Origin: Bauldia litoralis
Lineage (GTDB): Bacteria; Pseudomonadota; Alphaproteobacteria; Rhizobiales; Kaistiaceae
NCBI RefSeq assembly: GCF_900104485.1
Contig: NZ_FMXQ01000007.1
Span: 267,737 to 331,736, forward strand
DNA length: 64,000 bases
Direction: 5' to 3'
In this document: positions 62,086-64,000 of the stretch, in pieces
How positions within the stretch are numbered: the first letter of the stretch is position 1
Layout of the letters: every line of letters begins with the position of its first letter
The notes under the pieces: generated by a model
The model's database searches: none
Seen by the model: only the letters and a program-made list of their open reading frames with translations
Told to the model about the DNA's origin: nothing
Position numbers and translations under genes: made by a program

Positions 62086-62627
62086 CAGCGGCGATCCCGA
62101 AGACGAAGGCTGTCGGTCATGGCTGGTCCCCAATCCGGCCGCTGCGGCGCGTCTCGATCCTAATCCCGGCGGCGTTGACCGTCATCAGCGAAGAGCGCGG
62201 CGGCGTCAGAAACGCGCTGTCGTTCACGGCGGGCGCCGGTCGCAATCGACCCGCCAGGGCCAGACGACCGCGCCACAGCTAACAGTGCAACGTTATGTCC
62301 AACCTAAGATAAGTCAGACATATTAACTACACTTTTTACTAGATATATGGATTGTGTTCGTTAAGATGCGATTAAGGGAGCGTATTCATCCGGGAGAGGG
62401 GTGATGTCCACGCTCCTTTCGGCGCAAGCGTTAGTAGATTGGAGTATGTCGAAAGTGCGATCAGCACAAATCAGCTAAAAACAAGCGTTTTACAGGCAAG
62501 AGAGCCGGCATAACGACGTCTTTTGACGATCGAAACAAATAGTTTCGAGCGAACGGTAGAACTTTGTCTGAGATTCAACAATTGACCTTGCTAGGGGTCG
62601 GTAAAAGCTCGACGTGGGAGAGAAAAA
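62086..62627. other. AT-rich intergenic region upstream of the RTX adhesin gene
   Basis: About 540 bp, markedly richer in A and T than the rest of the window from 62280 on. It contains a possible 24-codon ORF at 62404-62478 and likely holds the promoter(s) of the RTX gene. I found no palindrome or riboswitch I could name. Confidence 0.6.
62404..62478 (+). CDS. Possible 24-residue leader ORF
   Basis: ATG at 62404 with GGGAG ending about 7 nt upstream, then 23 codons and TAA. It would encode a short basic-ended peptide (begins STLLSAQALVDWSMSKV). The good ribosome spacing is the only support, so it may be chance. Confidence 0.3.
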   Translation: MSTLLSAQALVDWSMSKVRSAQIS

Positions 62628-64000
62628 ATGGCTGACATCGCGGTTACTACGACAATCCAGGATGCCATCGACGCGGCTTCGGCCGGCGACACCATCCTCA
62701 TCGGGGCGGGGGTTTATGTCGAGAACCTGACGGTCGACAAGGCGCTGAGCTTTGTCGCGACCGGGGTTGTGTCGATCGAGCCGGCGTCGGGCACGGCGAT
62801 CCTGATCGCGCCCGGGATTGCCGGCGATGTCTCCTTCGACGGGATCGCGCTTGACGGCAACGGCGCGGCCGGCATCGGCATCGATGTCGAGGCCGGCGCC
62901 AACGTCGGCACGCTGACCTTCATCAACGGCTCGATCTCGGGCTTCACCAACCGCGGCATCTTCGCCTCCGACGAGGCCGATCCGCTGACCAAGTCGCCGA
63001 TGGACGCGCTGGTCATCGACACCGTCGCCTTCTCGGCCAACGGCACCGGCGGCGGCAACACCGCCGACGTCAAGCTGTTCGGCTATTCGGGCAGCGCCAG
63101 CTTCACCGACGTGACCTTCACCGGCGCGTCGGGCGGGGCGGCGCAGAACGACCGGCCGGACTCGGCGATCGAGATCACCGGTTCGCTGTTCGACGCCAAC
63201 AACGCCCATCCGGTCAGCGCGGACTCGCCGGACATCGACGTGACGATCGACAATGTCACCGTCTCCGGCGCCTATCACAAGAACCCGGTGGCCCTGTTCC
63301 ACTTCAGCGAGATCGACGGCCTGTCGATCACCGGCCTCGACCTGTCGGGCGCCGAGAGCTCCTGGGGTCCGCTGTTCAACCTCGACGGCATCGAGGACGA
63401 CGTCATCGACGCCTCGGGCTTCGGCATCACCTTCCCGGCGACCAATGTCATCCACACCGAACTGCAGGGCGAGGAAGACAACCAGGGCACGATCAACACG
63501 ACGATCACCGGCACCTCGGGCAACGACTCGCTGCACGGCAAGGGCGGCAACGACACGCTGTCGGGCGGCGGCGGCAACGACATCCTGCACGGCGGCAACA
63601 AGGCCGGGCAGCCCTTCGACGACGGGGCGGGCGACGACACGCTCGACGGCGGCCTCGGCGATGACGAGCTCTATGGCGGCATCGGCAACGACACGCTGAT
63701 CGCCACCCAGGGCAGCGACCTCGCCCATGGCGGCGCCGACACCGACGTCGCGGTGATCCACGACAATGGCGGGGCGCCGGTCGACATCGGCGACTTCAAC
63801 TTCTCCGGCTTCGACGCGACCGACGGCATCGACGGCGACACGATCGTGGTCGACGGCCGCACGGTGACGCTGACCGAGATCGAGGTCCTGCAGGTCGCCA
63901 ACACCGGCTCCTCGACCTTCATCGTCCGCGACGGCATGTCGATCCAGGATGCCATCGACGCGGCCTCGGCCGGCGACACCATCCTCATCGGGGCGGGGGT
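62628..64000 (+). CDS. Large modular RTX adhesin-like protein, 3' truncated by window edge
   Basis: The frame is open from ATG 62628 (GGGAGAG 6-12 nt upstream) to the end of the window, at least 457 codons with no stop. Residues 10-270 resemble right-handed parallel beta-helix repeats (GDTILIGAGVYVENLTVDKA, DGIALDGNGAAGIGIDV, GSISGFTNRGIFAS). Residues about 285-350 hold RTX nonapeptides (GTSGNDSLHGKGGNDTLSGG, GGLGDDELYGGIGNDTLI). At base 63942 the sequence re-enters the opening module: 59 bp match the first copy at 62655-62713 with one mismatch, giving a repeat period of 1287 bp (429 codons). It is likely a very long T1SS-secreted surface protein. Confidence 0.88.
   Translation, partial: MADIAVTTTIQDAIDAASAGDTILIGAGVYVENLTVDKALSFVATGVVSIEPASGTAILIAPGIAGDVSFDGIALDGNGAAGIGIDVEAGANVGTLTFINGSISGFTNRGIFASDEADPLTKSPMDALVIDTVAFSANGTGGGNTADVKLFGYSGSASFTDVTFTGASGGAAQNDRPDSAIEITGSLFDANNAHPVSADSPDIDVTIDNVTVSGAYHKNPVALFHFSEIDGLSITGLDLSGAESSWGPLFNLDGIEDDVIDASGFGITFPATNVIHTELQGEEDNQGTINTTITGTSGNDSLHGKGGNDTLSGGGGNDILHGGNKAGQPFDDGAGDDTLDGGLGDDELYGGIGNDTLIATQGSDLAHGGADTDVAVIHDNGGAPVDIGDFNFSGFDATDGIDGDTIVVDGRTVTLTEIEVLQVANTGSSTFIVRDGMSIQDAIDAASAGDTILIGAG

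Noticed and set aside
1..64000. tRNA or rRNA genes, insertion sequences, prophage.
   Set aside because: I saw no cloverleaf-like or rRNA segments, no transposase or integrase motif, and no phage structural genes.

Overview
The window is GC-rich, densely coding bacterial DNA. Gene content and order point to an alphaproteobacterium: a purN-purM pair beside a CDP-alcohol phosphatidyltransferase, an AI-2E/PerM permease, an HdaA-type DnaA homologue, ppk1, ppx, ribonuclease D and aspS. A class II (B12-dependent) ribonucleotide reductase with a NrdR-like box, an rpsU with a TTG start and clustered intergenic palindromes fit the same group. I cannot name a genus.

Positions 1-19,700 form an accessory catabolic and uptake island. 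It holds the C-terminal part of a molybdenum hydroxylase, a divergent XRE-cupin regulator, two small cupins, a nitrilase-superfamily amidase, a CoxG-like protein, a complete branched-chain-amino-acid-type ABC importer, a Rieske oxygenase with its PDR-type reductase, a metal-dependent cyclase-family hydrolase, a carboxymuconolactone-decarboxylase-family protein, an Old-Yellow-Enzyme-family oxidoreductase, a BMP/nucleoside-type ABC importer and an isochorismatase-like amidohydrolase. Hydroxylases, ring oxygenase, C-N hydrolases and two importers together suggest catabolism of a nitrogen-containing heterocycle; the substrate is unknown. Four AT-rich promoters in the island share the 9-mer GTTnAAATW, a candidate operator.

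Positions 19,870-24,950 carry a Tat-exported PhoD-like phosphatase, a DUF2235 lipase-like protein and a molybdopterin oxidoreductase. Positions 24,950-43,060 are mostly chromosomal core: purine synthesis, phospholipid synthesis, replication control, polyphosphate metabolism, RNase D and AspRS. They are interrupted by a sugar-type ABC importer operon and by an RTX protein paired with an HlyC-like acyltransferase that seems to lack the usual catalytic residues.

Positions 43,090-50,170 hold two paralogous uncharacterised secreted proteins and a run of small envelope or stress genes with rpsU. An exact 63-bp tandem duplication sits across a gene junction. Positions 50,170-52,080 are repeat-rich: three copies of a roughly 140-bp element with 30-31-bp inverted arms, and between the first two a single-domain GIY-YIG nuclease gene. 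nrdJ, an RlpA-like lipoprotein-type gene, an HxlR regulator divergent from a CMD-family gene, a berberine-bridge-type FAD oxidoreductase, a YjbQ protein and a bicupin follow. The window ends inside a large modular RTX adhesin-like gene whose 429-codon unit is starting to repeat at the last base.
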